From positions 1 through 24,738 of the forward strand of contig JBFWXZ010000025.1 in assembly GCA_050186955.1 (NCBI GenBank): a stretch of 24,738 nt of DNA, written 5' to 3'. This DNA comes from JACKJP01 sp050186955 (lineage in GTDB: Bacteria > Pseudomonadota > Alphaproteobacteria > Rhizobiales > Tepidamorphaceae). Under the pieces are notes generated by a model. The model was not told where the DNA came from. It made no database searches and was given only the letters and a program-made list of their open reading frames with translations. The position numbers were made by a program, and so were the translations under genes. Shown here piece by piece: positions 1 to 7,750 of this stretch (its first letter is position 1; each line of letters begins with the position of its first letter).

Positions 1-2
1 GT

Positions 3-821
3 TGGGACACGCCTTCCGCCGGCGCCAATATCGCCCGCATGCCGGTCTCCGGCTTCATCACCGGCGACAAGGCGACCGACGACCTGCTGGAGCGGATTTC
101 CGAGGATTCGACCGCCAAGGCGCTGGTGCTGGCGATCGACAGCCCCGGCGGCACCACCACCGGCTCCGAGATCCTCTACGACGCGGTGCGCAAGGTCGCG
201 GCCACCAAGCCGGTCGTCGCCGAGCTCGGCACGCTCGCCGCGTCCGGCGGCTATATCGCCGCCATTTCCGCCGACCACATCGTCACCCGCCGCAACACCC
301 TGACCGGCTCGATCGGCGTCATCTTCCAGTGGGCGAACCTGTCGAAGCTGCTGGAATCGCTCGGCGTCTCCGTCGATACGGTGAAGAGCGCGCCGCTCAA
401 GGCCGAGCCCAACCCCTTCACGCCGGAGAACCCCGAGGCCATCGCCGCCATGGAGCGGCTGGTCGCCGATTCCTTCGACTGGTTCGTCGGCCTCGTCGCC
501 GAGCGCCGCAACATGAACCCGGCGAGCGCGCGCGCGCTCGCCGACGGCCGCCTCTACACCGGCAAGCAGGCGGTCGAGAACGGCCTCGTCGACGAGATCG
601 GCGGCGAGAAGGAAATCCGCGCCTGGCTGGCGGGCCGCGGCGTCGACGATCCCGACTTGCCGATCCGCGACGTGACGCCGCAATCGCGTTTCTCCGCGCT
701 TGGCCTCGCCGGGCTGGCGCGCGCCGCCGGGCTCGACACGTTGGCCGGGCTACTCTCCCGCGAGCAGGCGGCCCAGGCCGGCCTGCTGTCGGTCTGGTAT
801 CCGCAAATCGCTGACCGATAA
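3..821 (+). CDS. sppA: Signal peptide peptidase SppA, S49 family (5' truncated by window edge)
   Basis: Membrane-bound serine protease that degrades signal peptides left after secretion. The reading frame is open from base 3, before the first Met at 39, so the true start and the N-terminal membrane anchor lie outside the window. Counting from the Met at 39, the catalytic Ser is Ser69 in ASGGYIAA and the general-base Lys is Lys121 in LKAEPNPFTPE. The 52-residue spacing equals that of the Ser/Lys dyad in the short B. subtilis SppA. An IDSPGG motif near residue 34 is also typical of the family. The visible 273 codons plus a missing N-terminus fit a short (about 320 aa) single-domain SppA. It lies 150 bp upstream of ihfB, a common pairing in Hyphomicrobiales. 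Family assignment is secure; the exact start cannot be seen. Confidence 0.93.
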   Translation, partial: WDTPSAGANIARMPVSGFITGDKATDDLLERISEDSTAKALVLAIDSPGGTTTGSEILYDAVRKVAATKPVVAELGTLAASGGYIAAISADHIVTRRNTLTGSIGVIFQWANLSKLLESLGVSVDTVKSAPLKAEPNPFTPENPEAIAAMERLVADSFDWFVGLVAERRNMNPASARALADGRLYTGKQAVENGLVDEIGGEKEIRAWLAGRGVDDPDLPIRDVTPQSRFSALGLAGLARAAGLDTLAGLLSREQAAQAGLLSVWYPQIADR

Positions 822-971
822 GGCGAATTTGCAATTCACACGGTCCGCCTAAAGGGCTAGGCTAGGGCGGCTAGAGACATCGGGTGCGCGTCAGGCGCCG
901 GCAATACTCAGGCCCGAAGCCCGGAAAAACCGGGTCGGGAATACTGACAAGAAAACTGATCGGCGGGGGCC

Positions 972-1256
972 ATGATCAAGTCAGAACTCATTTTGAAGAT
1001 CGCGCAGCTCAATCCGCATCTCTACCAGCGCGACGTCGAACTGATCGTCAACGCGATCCTCGACGAGATCACGCAGGCGCTGGCGCGCGGCGACCGGGTC
1101 GAGCTTCGCGGCTTCGGCGCCTTCTCGGTGCGCAACCGCCGGGCCCGCCAGGGCCGCAATCCGCGCACCGGCGACAAGGTGTCGGTGGAACAGAAATCCG
1201 TGCCCTTCTTCAAGAGCGGCAAGGAGATGCGCGACCGTCTCAACAACGGCGGCTGA
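972..1256 (+). CDS. ihfB: Integration host factor subunit beta
   Basis: A 94-aa DNA-bending protein of the HU/IHF family. It forms a heterodimer with IhfA and acts in nucleoid organisation, recombination and transcription. The protein begins MIKSELILKIA and has the beta-arm motif GRNPRTGDKV, with the Pro that intercalates into the minor groove, followed by PFFKSGKEMRDRLN. Length matches IHF-beta (about 94 aa), and the RGFGAF segment supports IHF/HU. A G-rich Shine-Dalgarno (gggggc) sits just upstream of the ATG. The 150-bp region 822-971 between sppA and ihfB probably holds its promoter, but no hexamer pair convinces me. The lapA-like gene follows after 22 bp, suggesting co-transcription. Confidence 0.96.
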   Translation: MIKSELILKIAQLNPHLYQRDVELIVNAILDEITQALARGDRVELRGFGAFSVRNRRARQGRNPRTGDKVSVEQKSVPFFKSGKEMRDRLNNGG

Positions 1257-1278
1257 GCGGGCGCGCGGGAGTGGCAGC

Positions 1279-1626
1279 TTGATCAAGCGTATCGTCTGGA
1301 TCTTCGTCGTCCTGCCGCTGGCCGTCCTGCTCGTCGCCTTCGCGGTGGCCAATCGCGGCCGCGTCGTCCTCTCCCTCGACCCGTTCTCGCCCGCCGATCC
1401 GGCGATCGGGCTGGAGATGCCGCTCTACCTGCTGTTCTTCCTGACGCTGATCGCCGGCGTCGTCATCGGCGGCGCCGCCGCCTGGCTCACCCAGGGAAAG
1501 TGGCGCAAGCAGGCGCGCCAGCAGCGCAACGAGGCGGCGCGATGGCGCGAGCGCGCCGAGACCGCGCAGGCGCAGGCCGCCGGACAGGAGCAAGCCGCGC
1601 GGCAGGCGCTGCCCGCCCCGCGCTGA
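1279..1626 (+). CDS. LapA-domain (DUF1049) inner-membrane protein
   Basis: A 115-aa small membrane protein. Two hydrophobic segments, about residues 5-24 and 46-68, flank a short periplasmic loop. They are followed by a charged, Ala/Gln/Arg-rich C-terminal tail (from about 72) with coiled-coil character. This architecture, and the position directly after ihfB, match the LapA/DUF1049 family, linked in E. coli to lipopolysaccharide assembly control with LapB. No lapB partner is visible here, so the role is inferred. The start is a TTG at 1279; a GGGAG Shine-Dalgarno at about 1267-1271 supports it, and no ATG in this frame would keep the first membrane segment. Confidence 0.8.
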   Translation: MIKRIVWIFVVLPLAVLLVAFAVANRGRVVLSLDPFSPADPAIGLEMPLYLLFFLTLIAGVVIGGAAAWLTQGKWRKQARQQRNEAARWRERAETAQAQAAGQEQAARQALPAPR

Positions 1627-1729
1627 CCCCTGCAACCGTTCGACGACGCGCCCACCGCCGGTATCGCGCCGCGGCATTTGCCGCTATTGATCGCCCGCTG
1701 AATTTTCCAAGGATTCCGGACAGAAACCC

Positions 1730-2401
1730 ATGCCGCTCGAGATCAAGATCTGCGGCCTCCGCGATGAGGCGAGCCTCGACGCCGCGCTCGACGGCGGCGC
1801 CGACATGGTCGGCTTCGTCTTCTTCCCGCCGTCGCCGCGCGACATCGCCGTGGCCGAGGCCGCGCCGCTGATCGCGCGGGCGCGGGGCCGGGCCCTTTCG
1901 GTCGCGCTGACGGTCGATCCCGACGACGCGCTTCTCGACGCGGTGGTCGAGCGAGCGCGGCCCGGCATGATCCAGCTCCACGGGCGCGAGACGCCGCAGC
2001 GGGTCGCCGAGATACGCGCCCGCACCGGCCTTCCGGTCATGAAGGCGGTCGGCATCGCCGCGGCGGAAGACCTCGCCACGATCGCCCCCTATCGCGGCGT
2101 CGCCGACCGGATTCTCGTCGACGCCAAGCCGCCGAAGGGAGCCGACAGGCCGGGCGGCCACGGGCGCGCCTTCGACTGGTCGCTGCTTGCCGCGCTTGAC
2201 GCTTCACTGCCCTTCATGCTTTCCGGTGGCCTGACCGCCGACAATGTCGCGGACGCCGTGCGCGCCGTGCGGCCCGCCGGGGTCGACGTTTCCTCGGGCG
2301 TCGAGCGCGCGCCGGGGATCAAGGATACCGGGCTGATCGCCCGTTTCATCGCCGAGGCCCGGGCCGCCGACAGGCCCGCAGATACCGAACGAGTGGATTG
2401 A
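1730..2401 (+). CDS. trpF: Phosphoribosylanthranilate isomerase
   Basis: Catalyses the Amadori rearrangement of N-(5-phosphoribosyl)anthranilate to CdRP in cytosolic tryptophan synthesis. The 223-aa TIM barrel has the expected motifs: KICGL with catalytic Cys8, GFVFFPPSPRD (30-38), QLHG (82-85), ILVDAKPP with general-acid Asp131, and the phosphate-binding LSGGLTADNV and SSGVERAPGIKD near the C-terminus. The ATG at 1730 gives the standard MPLEIKICG N-terminus. Its stop codon overlaps the start of trpB by 4 nt, indicating translational coupling. The 103-bp gap before it (1627-1729) has no clear promoter and no Trp-rich leader peptide, so there is no sign of an attenuator. Confidence 0.97.
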   Translation: MPLEIKICGLRDEASLDAALDGGADMVGFVFFPPSPRDIAVAEAAPLIARARGRALSVALTVDPDDALLDAVVERARPGMIQLHGRETPQRVAEIRARTGLPVMKAVGIAAAEDLATIAPYRGVADRILVDAKPPKGADRPGGHGRAFDWSLLAALDASLPFMLSGGLTADNVADAVRAVRPAGVDVSSGVERAPGIKDTGLIARFIAEARAADRPADTERVD

Positions 2402-3624
2402 GCGACGTGAACGTTCCGACCCCCAACTCCTACCGCACCGGACCCGACGAGCAGGGCCGCTTCGGCATCTTCGGCGGCCGCTACGTCGCCGAGACGCTGA
2501 TGCCGCTGATCCTGGAGCTGGAGCGCCACTGGAACGAGGCGAAGAACGATCCCGCCTTCCGCGCCGAGCTCGACGCGCTCAACCGCCACTATGCCGGCCG
2601 GCCCTCGCCGCTCTATTTCGCCGAGCGCCTGACCGAGCATCTCGGCGGTGCCAAGATCTATTTCAAGCGCGACGAGCTGAACCACACGGGCAGCCACAAG
2701 ATCAACAACTGCCTCGGCCAGATCCTGCTCGCCAAGCGCATGGGCAAGACGCGCATCATTGCCGAGACCGGCGCCGGCCAGCACGGCGTTGCCTCCGCCA
2801 CCGTCGCCGCCCGCTTCGGCTATCCCTGCATCGTCTATATGGGCAAGACAGACGTCGAGCGGCAGTCGCCCAACGTCTTCCGCATGAAGCTGCTGGGCGC
2901 CGAGGTGAAGCCGGTGACCTCCGGCCACGGCACCCTCAAGGACGCCATGAACGAGGCGCTGCGCGACTGGGTGACCAATGTCGACTCGACCTACTACATC
3001 ATCGGCACCGCCGCCGGCCCGCACCCCTATCCCGAGCTCGTCCGCGACTTCCAGTCGGTGATCGGCAGCGAGGCGAAGGAACAGCTCATGGAGGCCGAGG
3101 GCCGGCTTCCCGACCTGCTGGTCGCCGCCGTCGGCGGCGGCTCCAACGCCATCGGCCTGTTCCACCCCTTCCTCGACGACAAGTCGGTCCGCATGGTCGG
3201 CGTCGAGGCCGGCGGCAAGGGCCTCGAGGGCGACGAGCACTGCGCCTCGCTGACCGCCGGACGCCCCGGCGTGCTGCACGGCAACCGCACCTATCTGCTG
3301 CAGGACGGCGACGGCCAGATCAAGGAAGGCCACTCGATCTCCGCCGGCCTCGACTATCCCGGCATCGGCCCCGAGCACTCCTGGCTCAAGGAGACCGGCC
3401 GCGTCGAATATGTGCCGATCATGGACGACGAGGCGCTGGAGGCGTTCCAGTTGCTGACCCGCGTCGAGGGCATTATCCCGGCGCTCGAGCCGAGCCACGC
3501 GCTCGCCGAGGTCGTCAAGCGCGCGCCGAAGATGCGCAAGGACGAGATCATCGTCATGAATCTCTGCGGCCGCGGCGACAAAGACATCTTCACCGTCGGC
3601 AAGATGCTCGGCATGGAGCTGTGA
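2398..3624 (+). CDS. trpB: Tryptophan synthase beta chain
   Basis: PLP-dependent subunit that condenses indole with serine to give tryptophan; it works as the alpha2-beta2 complex with TrpA. At 408 aa it has full family length. The PLP Schiff-base lysine is Lys101 in NHTGSHKINN, the catalytic glutamate is Glu123 in AETGAGQHG, and the cofactor phosphate loop is GGGSNAIG. The C-terminal GRGDKD segment is also typical. The chosen start is TTG at 2398, overlapping the trpF stop (2399-2401) by 4 nt. A GTG three codons downstream (2407) is an alternative and would make little difference to the protein. A small DUF1330-like gene follows after 4 bp. Confidence 0.97.
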   Translation: MSDVNVPTPNSYRTGPDEQGRFGIFGGRYVAETLMPLILELERHWNEAKNDPAFRAELDALNRHYAGRPSPLYFAERLTEHLGGAKIYFKRDELNHTGSHKINNCLGQILLAKRMGKTRIIAETGAGQHGVASATVAARFGYPCIVYMGKTDVERQSPNVFRMKLLGAEVKPVTSGHGTLKDAMNEALRDWVTNVDSTYYIIGTAAGPHPYPELVRDFQSVIGSEAKEQLMEAEGRLPDLLVAAVGGGSNAIGLFHPFLDDKSVRMVGVEAGGKGLEGDEHCASLTAGRPGVLHGNRTYLLQDGDGQIKEGHSISAGLDYPGIGPEHSWLKETGRVEYVPIMDDEALEAFQLLTRVEGIIPALEPSHALAEVVKRAPKMRKDEIIVMNLCGRGDKDIFTVGKMLGMEL

Positions 3625-3628
3625 GCCG

Positions 3629-4066
3629 GTGTCGCACGTCAACCCGACCCGCGAGCAGTTCAAGGCGATCTTCGGCCTGCCGCTCGACGAGCCGGTCATG
3701 ATGCTGAACCTGCTGCGCTTCCGCGACCGGGCGGCCTACGCCGAGGGCGATCCCGAGCGCGGCGGGCCAGCGGTGTCCGGCGCCGAGGCCTATCGGCGCT
3801 ATTCCGACGAGGCGACGCCGGTCTTCGAGGGGCTCGGCGGCTCGCAGGTGTGGATCGGCCGCGCCCAGAGCATGGTGATCGGCCCCGACGGCGAGGACTG
3901 GGACCTCGCCTTCGTCGCCCGCTACCCGTCCGCCCGCGCCTTCGTCGAGATGCTCCGCGATCCCGACTACCAGCGCGCCGTGCGCCACCGCAACGCCGCC
4001 GTCGCCGACAGCCGCCTCATCCGCTGCAGCGAGGAGAAGCCGGGCCGGACCTACCAGCCGGGCTGA
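3629..4066 (+). CDS. DUF1330-like small protein between trpB and trpA
   Basis: A 145-aa soluble protein with no signal peptide or membrane segment. The N-terminal pattern (PVMMLNLLRFRDRAAY) and the central YRRYSDEATPVFEGLGG, then VIG-D-WDLAFVARYPSARAFVEMLRDPDYQ, fit the DUF1330 family. These are dimeric ferredoxin-like (alpha+beta barrel) proteins of unknown function, related in fold to small monooxygenase and EthD-type domains. The start is a GTG at 3629, four bases after the trpB stop, and the stop lies 35 bp before trpA, so it is most likely co-transcribed with the trp genes. I see no catalytic motif to name a reaction. The reading frame has the normal codon bias of its neighbours and shows no sign of decay. 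Domain assignment is by recall of sequence pattern, hence moderate. Confidence 0.75.
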   Translation: MSHVNPTREQFKAIFGLPLDEPVMMLNLLRFRDRAAYAEGDPERGGPAVSGAEAYRRYSDEATPVFEGLGGSQVWIGRAQSMVIGPDGEDWDLAFVARYPSARAFVEMLRDPDYQRAVRHRNAAVADSRLIRCSEEKPGRTYQPG

Positions 4067-4101
4067 ACGAGACACCCTTTGGAACCCATTCGAGCGATCC
4101 C

Positions 4102-4944
4102 ATGACCGAGTCCCGCATCGACCGCCGTTTCGCCGCCCTGAAGAAGGAGGGCCGAGCCGGCCTCGTCACCTTCGTCACCGCCGGCGATCCCGACCGCGAC
4201 ACCGCGCTCGAGATTCTCAAGGCGCTGCCGGCGGCGGGCGCCGACATCATCGAGCTCGGCATGCCCTTCTCCGATCCCATGGCCGACGGCCCGGCGATCC
4301 AGGCGGCGGGGCTGCGCGCGCTCAAGGGCGGCCAGACCATGGTCCGGACGCTGGAGATGGTGCGCGCCTTCCGTCAGGACGACGCCGACACCCCGCTCAT
4401 CCTCATGGGCTACTACAACCCGATCTACAGCTACGGCAACGAGCGCTTCCTCGACGATTGCCGCGACGCCGGCGTCGACGGGCTGATCGTCGTCGATCTG
4501 CCGCCGGAGGCCGATGACGAGCTGTGCATTCCGGCGATGGAGCGCGGCATCGCCTTCATCCGCCTCGCCGCCCCGACCACCGACGAGAAGCGCCTGCCGC
4601 GCGTGCTGCAGAACACCTCCGGCTTCGTCTACTACGTCTCGATCACCGGCATTACCGGCACCGCGGCGCCGGACGCCGGCAAGGTCGCTGCCGCCGTCGC
4701 CCGCATCAAGGCCGCGACCGAGTTGCCGGTCGCCGTCGGCTTCGGCGTCAGGACGCCGGAGCAGGCGCGCGCCATCGCCGCCGGCGCCGACGCCGTGGTC
4801 GTCGGCTCCGCCCTCGTCGAGACGGTGCGCGAGAGCCTCGACGCGGCCGGCAGGGCCGGCGCCGAGACCGCCGGCCGCGTGACCGGCCTCGTCAGGGCGC
4901 TCGCCGAAGGCGTGCGCGGCGCCTCGCCGGTTGCCGCCGAATAG
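4102..4944 (+). CDS. trpA: Tryptophan synthase alpha chain
   Basis: Cleaves indole-3-glycerol phosphate to indole and glyceraldehyde-3-phosphate; the indole is channelled to TrpB. The 280-aa TIM barrel has catalytic Glu51 in IIELGMPFSDP and Asp62 in MADGP, equivalent to Glu49/Asp60 of the Salmonella enzyme. It also has GYYNPIYSYG, the PPEADD loop and YYVSITGITG. The frame is open far upstream (to 3850), but the ATG at 4102 gives the normal N-terminus MTESRIDRRF, and upstream codons overlap the DUF1330 gene. No strong Shine-Dalgarno is seen. accD follows after 43 bp. Confidence 0.97.
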   Translation: MTESRIDRRFAALKKEGRAGLVTFVTAGDPDRDTALEILKALPAAGADIIELGMPFSDPMADGPAIQAAGLRALKGGQTMVRTLEMVRAFRQDDADTPLILMGYYNPIYSYGNERFLDDCRDAGVDGLIVVDLPPEADDELCIPAMERGIAFIRLAAPTTDEKRLPRVLQNTSGFVYYVSITGITGTAAPDAGKVAAAVARIKAATELPVAVGFGVRTPEQARAIAAGADAVVVGSALVETVRESLDAAGRAGAETAGRVTGLVRALAEGVRGASPVAAE

Positions 4945-4987
4945 CCGCAAACGGGGAAGAGCATCCATCCATGTAGCGGATTGAGAA

Positions 4988-5917
4988 ATGAACTGGATCA
5001 CCAATCGTCTCCGCCCGGGTTTCCGCAACCTGCTATCGCCCAAGCGCGATGTGCCGGAAAACCTCTGGGTCAAGTGTCCCGAAACCGGCGAGATGGTCTT
5101 CCACCGCGATCTCGTCGCCAATCTCTACGTCATCCCCGGCTCCGGCTATCACATGCGCATGCCGGTCGACGCGCGGCTCGCCACCTTCTTCGACGGCGGC
5201 GAATACGCCGCCATCGACATGCCCGCCGTGCCCCACGATCCGCTGCGCTTCCGCGACGAACGGCGTTATGCCGACCGTCTGAAGGACGCGCGCGCCAAGA
5301 CCGGCCGCGAGGACGCGGTGACGCTCGCCGACGGCAGGCTCGACGGGCTCCGGGTGACGGCGGCGGTGCAGGATTTCGAGTTCCTCGGCGGTTCGCTCGG
5401 CATGGCTGCCGGCGCCGCGGTCGTCGCCGGCATGGAATGGGCGGCCCGCCATCGCACGCCCTTCATCATGTTCGCCGCGTCGGGTGGCGCGCGCATGCAG
5501 GAGGGCATCCTGTCGCTGATGCAGATGCCGCGCACCACCGTTGCCGTACAGGAGCTGCGCGAGCTCGGCCTGCCCTATATCGTGGTGCTCACGCACCCGA
5601 CGACCGGCGGCGTCACCGCCTCCTACGCCATGCTGGGCGATGTCCAAATCGCCGAGCCGGGGGCGCTGATCGGTTTCGCCGGCCCGCGCGTCATCGAGCA
5701 GACGATCCGCGAGAAGCTGCCCGAGGGCTTCCAGCGCGCCGAATATCTCCACGACCACGGCATGGTCGACATGGTGGTGCCGCGCTCCGAGCTGCGGGCA
5801 ACCCTGTCGCGGGTCTGCCGCATGCTGATGAAGGCGCCGGCGCTCGCCGACATGCCGCAGGAGGCCGCCCTCACGCCGCCCCCCGCCACTCCGGAACCGC
5901 CACAGCCCGCGGCCTGA
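4988..5917 (+). CDS. accD: Acetyl-CoA carboxylase carboxyltransferase subunit beta
   Basis: With AccA it forms the carboxyltransferase that moves CO2 from biotin-BCCP to acetyl-CoA, giving malonyl-CoA for fatty acid synthesis. The 309-aa protein has the crotonase-fold motifs ASGGARMQEG, MQMPRTTVAV and TTGGVTASYAMLGD, plus FAGPRVIEQTIREKLPEGFQ. The N-terminal zinc-ribbon region is recognisable (LWVKCPETGEM, then VIPGSGYHMRM), but only Cys30 of the four metal ligands remains; the others are Thr33, Ile49 and Ser52. As I recall, other Hyphomicrobiales AccDs share this loss. The C-terminus is a short Pro-rich tail. The ATG at 4988 gives the family-typical MNWITN start. trpA upstream and folC downstream (16 bp) match the usual order. 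Confidence 0.96.
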   Translation: MNWITNRLRPGFRNLLSPKRDVPENLWVKCPETGEMVFHRDLVANLYVIPGSGYHMRMPVDARLATFFDGGEYAAIDMPAVPHDPLRFRDERRYADRLKDARAKTGREDAVTLADGRLDGLRVTAAVQDFEFLGGSLGMAAGAAVVAGMEWAARHRTPFIMFAASGGARMQEGILSLMQMPRTTVAVQELRELGLPYIVVLTHPTTGGVTASYAMLGDVQIAEPGALIGFAGPRVIEQTIREKLPEGFQRAEYLHDHGMVDMVVPRSELRATLSRVCRMLMKAPALADMPQEAALTPPPATPEPPQPAA

Positions 5918-5933
5918 CGCGGCAACGAGCCCC

Positions 5934-7247
5934 ATGTCCGATTCATCGACCCTGCTGGAGCGTCTTTCCACGCTCCACCCCAAGCTCATCGACCTGTCGC
6001 TGGAGCGCATGTGGCGCATCCTCGCAGCCCTCGGCAATCCGCAGGACAGGCTGCCGCCGGTGATCCACGTCGCCGGCACCACCGGCAAGGGCTCCGTCGT
6101 CGCCTATCTGCGCGCCTTCCACGAGGCGGCGGGCCGCCGCGCCCATGTCTACACCTCGCCGCATCTGGTGCATTTCCACGAGCGCATCAGGCTCGGCGCC
6201 GAGGGCGGCGGCCGGCTGGTCAGCGAGGCCGAGCTGGCGGAAGCGCTGGAGGAATGCGAGCGCGTCAATGCCGGGGCGCCGATCACCCTGTTCGAGATCA
6301 CCACGGCGGCGGCCTTTTTGATCTTCTCGCGCCATCCCGCCGAGGTGCTGCTGCTCGAGGTCGGGCTCGGCGGCCGCCTCGATTCGACCAATGTGGTCTC
6401 GCATCCCGCCGCCGCCGTCATCACCCAGATCGCCCACGACCACGCTGACCTGCTCGGCACCGACCTCGCCGGCATCGCCGCCGAGAAGGCCGGCATCGTC
6501 AAGAAGGGCGCGCCGGTCATCGTTTCGCGCCAGAGCGAAACGGTACTGGCGGTGATCGAGCGAGCTGCCGCGCGCAACCGCGCGCCGCTCCACGTCTCGG
6601 GCGCCGAATGGCACGCCTATGGCGAGCACGGCCGCTTCGTCTTCCAAGACGAGATCGGCCTCATCGACCTGCCGGCGCCGCGGCTTCCCGGCCGCCACCA
6701 GTTCGAGAACGCCGGCACGGCGATCGCGACGCTCAGGGTGCTGGAGCCGGGCTTTCCCGTTTCCGCCTTCGAGAGGGGCCTGCAATCGGTGGAATGGCCG
6801 GCGCGCCTGCAGCGGCTCGTCGACACGCCGCTATCGAAGCTCGCGCCCGCCGACGCCGAGATCTGGCTCGACGGCGGCCACAACCCCGCCGCCGGCCGCG
6901 TCGTCGCCGAGGCCATGGCCGAATGCGAGGAGCGCGATTCCCGGCCGCTCTACCTGATCGCCGGCATGCTGACGACCAAGGACCCGTCGGGTTTCTTCGA
7001 GGCCTTCGCCGGGTTGGCCCGCCGCGTCGTCACCGTGCCCGTGCCCGATACCGCCGCGGGCTTCCCGCCCGCCGATCTCGCCGCCGCCGCCCGCAATGCC
7101 GGGCTGTCGGCGACGCCGGCGCCGGGCGTGCTGGAGGCGCTGGAAGGGCTGCCGCGCGATTCCAGCCCGCGCATCCTCATCTGCGGCTCGCTCTATCTCG
7201 CCGGCGAGGTGCTGAGGCTCGCCGAAGCCGCCGAGATGCCGGCCTGA
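5934..7247 (+). CDS. folC: Bifunctional folylpolyglutamate synthase / dihydrofolate synthase
   Basis: Mur-ligase-family enzyme that adds glutamate to dihydropteroate and further gamma-glutamates to folates, using ATP. The 437-aa protein shows the P-loop HVAGTTGKGS (45-54), YTSPHLVHFHERIR (73-86), LFEITTAAAF, LLEVGLGGRLDSTN, and AEKAGIVKKG with Lys185 at the place of the carbamylated lysine. The C-terminal domain has the DGGHNPAAG motif. The ATG at 5934 is 16 bp after accD, and the N-terminus is of normal length. It is the last plus-strand gene and is followed within about 10 bp by a strong hairpin (7258-7281). Nothing unusual in sequence. Confidence 0.96.
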   Translation: MSDSSTLLERLSTLHPKLIDLSLERMWRILAALGNPQDRLPPVIHVAGTTGKGSVVAYLRAFHEAAGRRAHVYTSPHLVHFHERIRLGAEGGGRLVSEAELAEALEECERVNAGAPITLFEITTAAAFLIFSRHPAEVLLLEVGLGGRLDSTNVVSHPAAAVITQIAHDHADLLGTDLAGIAAEKAGIVKKGAPVIVSRQSETVLAVIERAAARNRAPLHVSGAEWHAYGEHGRFVFQDEIGLIDLPAPRLPGRHQFENAGTAIATLRVLEPGFPVSAFERGLQSVEWPARLQRLVDTPLSKLAPADAEIWLDGGHNPAAGRVVAEAMAECEERDSRPLYLIAGMLTTKDPSGFFEAFAGLARRVVTVPVPDTAAGFPPADLAAAARNAGLSATPAPGVLEALEGLPRDSSPRILICGSLYLAGEVLRLAEAAEMPA

Positions 7248-7257
7248 GGCAAAGAAA

Positions 7258-7281
7258 AAGGCCGCCCCGGAGGGCGGCCTT
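7258..7281 (-). terminator. Intrinsic terminator between convergent folC and trxA
   Basis: A perfect 10-bp stem (aaggccgccc, 7258-7267, pairing with gggcggcctt, 7272-7281) closes a 4-base loop. Read on the minus strand, the stem is followed by cctttttctttgcc, a good U-tract, so it should terminate trxA well. On the plus strand it is preceded by A-rich sequence and followed by only two T residues, so it would stop folC transcripts less efficiently. Placement between two convergent genes supports a shared terminator. Confidence 0.85.
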
Positions 7282-7304
7282 CATGAAACGGGCTTCTGAA
7301 CCGC

Positions 7305-7625
7305 TCAGATCGAATCGTTGATCCAGCTCACCAGCCGGCTCTTCGGCTGCACGCCGACCTGGGTGCCGGCGAGCTCGCCGTTCTTGAAGATCGCGAGCAT
7401 CGGGATCGCCCGGACGCCGTATTTGACGGCGAGATCCTGGTTCTCGTCGATATTGACCTTGGCGACCGTGACCTTGCCCTGCATCTCGCTGGCGATCTCG
7501 TCGAGGGTCGGCGCGAGTTGCTTGCACGGACCGCACCATTCGGCCCAGAAATCGACGATGACCGGCTCGGCGGAATTCAGCACGTCGGTGTCGAAGGACT
7601 GGACCGTCACATTCTTGGCTGTCAT
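7305..7625 (-). CDS. trxA: Thioredoxin 1
   Basis: A 106-aa cytosolic disulfide reductase that donates electrons to ribonucleotide reductase and other enzymes and is recycled by thioredoxin reductase. The active-site motif WCGPCK starts at residue 30, preceded by VDFWAE. The cis-proline lies in VRAIPML (about 71-77), and FKNGELAGTQVG follows as usual. The length is standard. The frame is open far upstream, but the ATG at 7625 has a GGAG Shine-Dalgarno 7-8 bases before it and gives the classic short protein. A sigma-70-like promoter at 7699-7727 and a terminator at 7258-7281 suggest trxA can be transcribed as its own unit, although it also lies downstream of addA. Confidence 0.97.
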   Translation of the reverse strand: MTAKNVTVQSFDTDVLNSAEPVIVDFWAEWCGPCKQLAPTLDEIASEMQGKVTVAKVNIDENQDLAVKYGVRAIPMLAIFKNGELAGTQVGVQPKSRLVSWINDSI

Positions 7626-7698
7626 GGAAAATCTCCGGATCGCGGCGTCTGTTTCTCGCCGCCTGAGGGACCGTTCGCGGGAATCGAACTCGGCCAAG

Positions 7699-7727
7699 AA
7701 CGTAGGAACGCGCCCCGCATGCGTCAA
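7699..7727 (-). promoter_or_regulatory. Predicted sigma-70-type promoter of trxA
   Basis: On the minus strand, TTGACG (7727-7722) and TACGTT (7704-7699) are separated by exactly 17 bp, in the 125-bp gap between the addA stop and the trxA start. The -35 matches the consensus at 5 of 6 positions and the -10 at 3-4 of 6. The transcript would start near 7692 with a leader of about 67 nt carrying the GGAG ribosome site. This is the best hexamer pair seen in the window. Confidence 0.6.
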
Positions 7728-7750
7728 GCTTGGCCCCGAAGCCGGTGCGA

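Noticed and set aside
2..814. Alternative plus-strand frame over sppA (270 codons)
   Set aside because: It is Arg/Gly-rich without domains; the frame from base 3 has the SppA catalytic dyad.
1627..1729. Trp attenuator or leader peptide upstream of trpF
   Set aside because: No short ORF with Trp codons and no alternative terminator/antiterminator hairpins are visible; attenuation in this order is normally at trpE.
2089..3699. Minus-strand open frame of about 536 codons opposite trpF/trpB
   Set aside because: trpB motifs on the plus strand are unambiguous; the antisense product has no recognisable domain.
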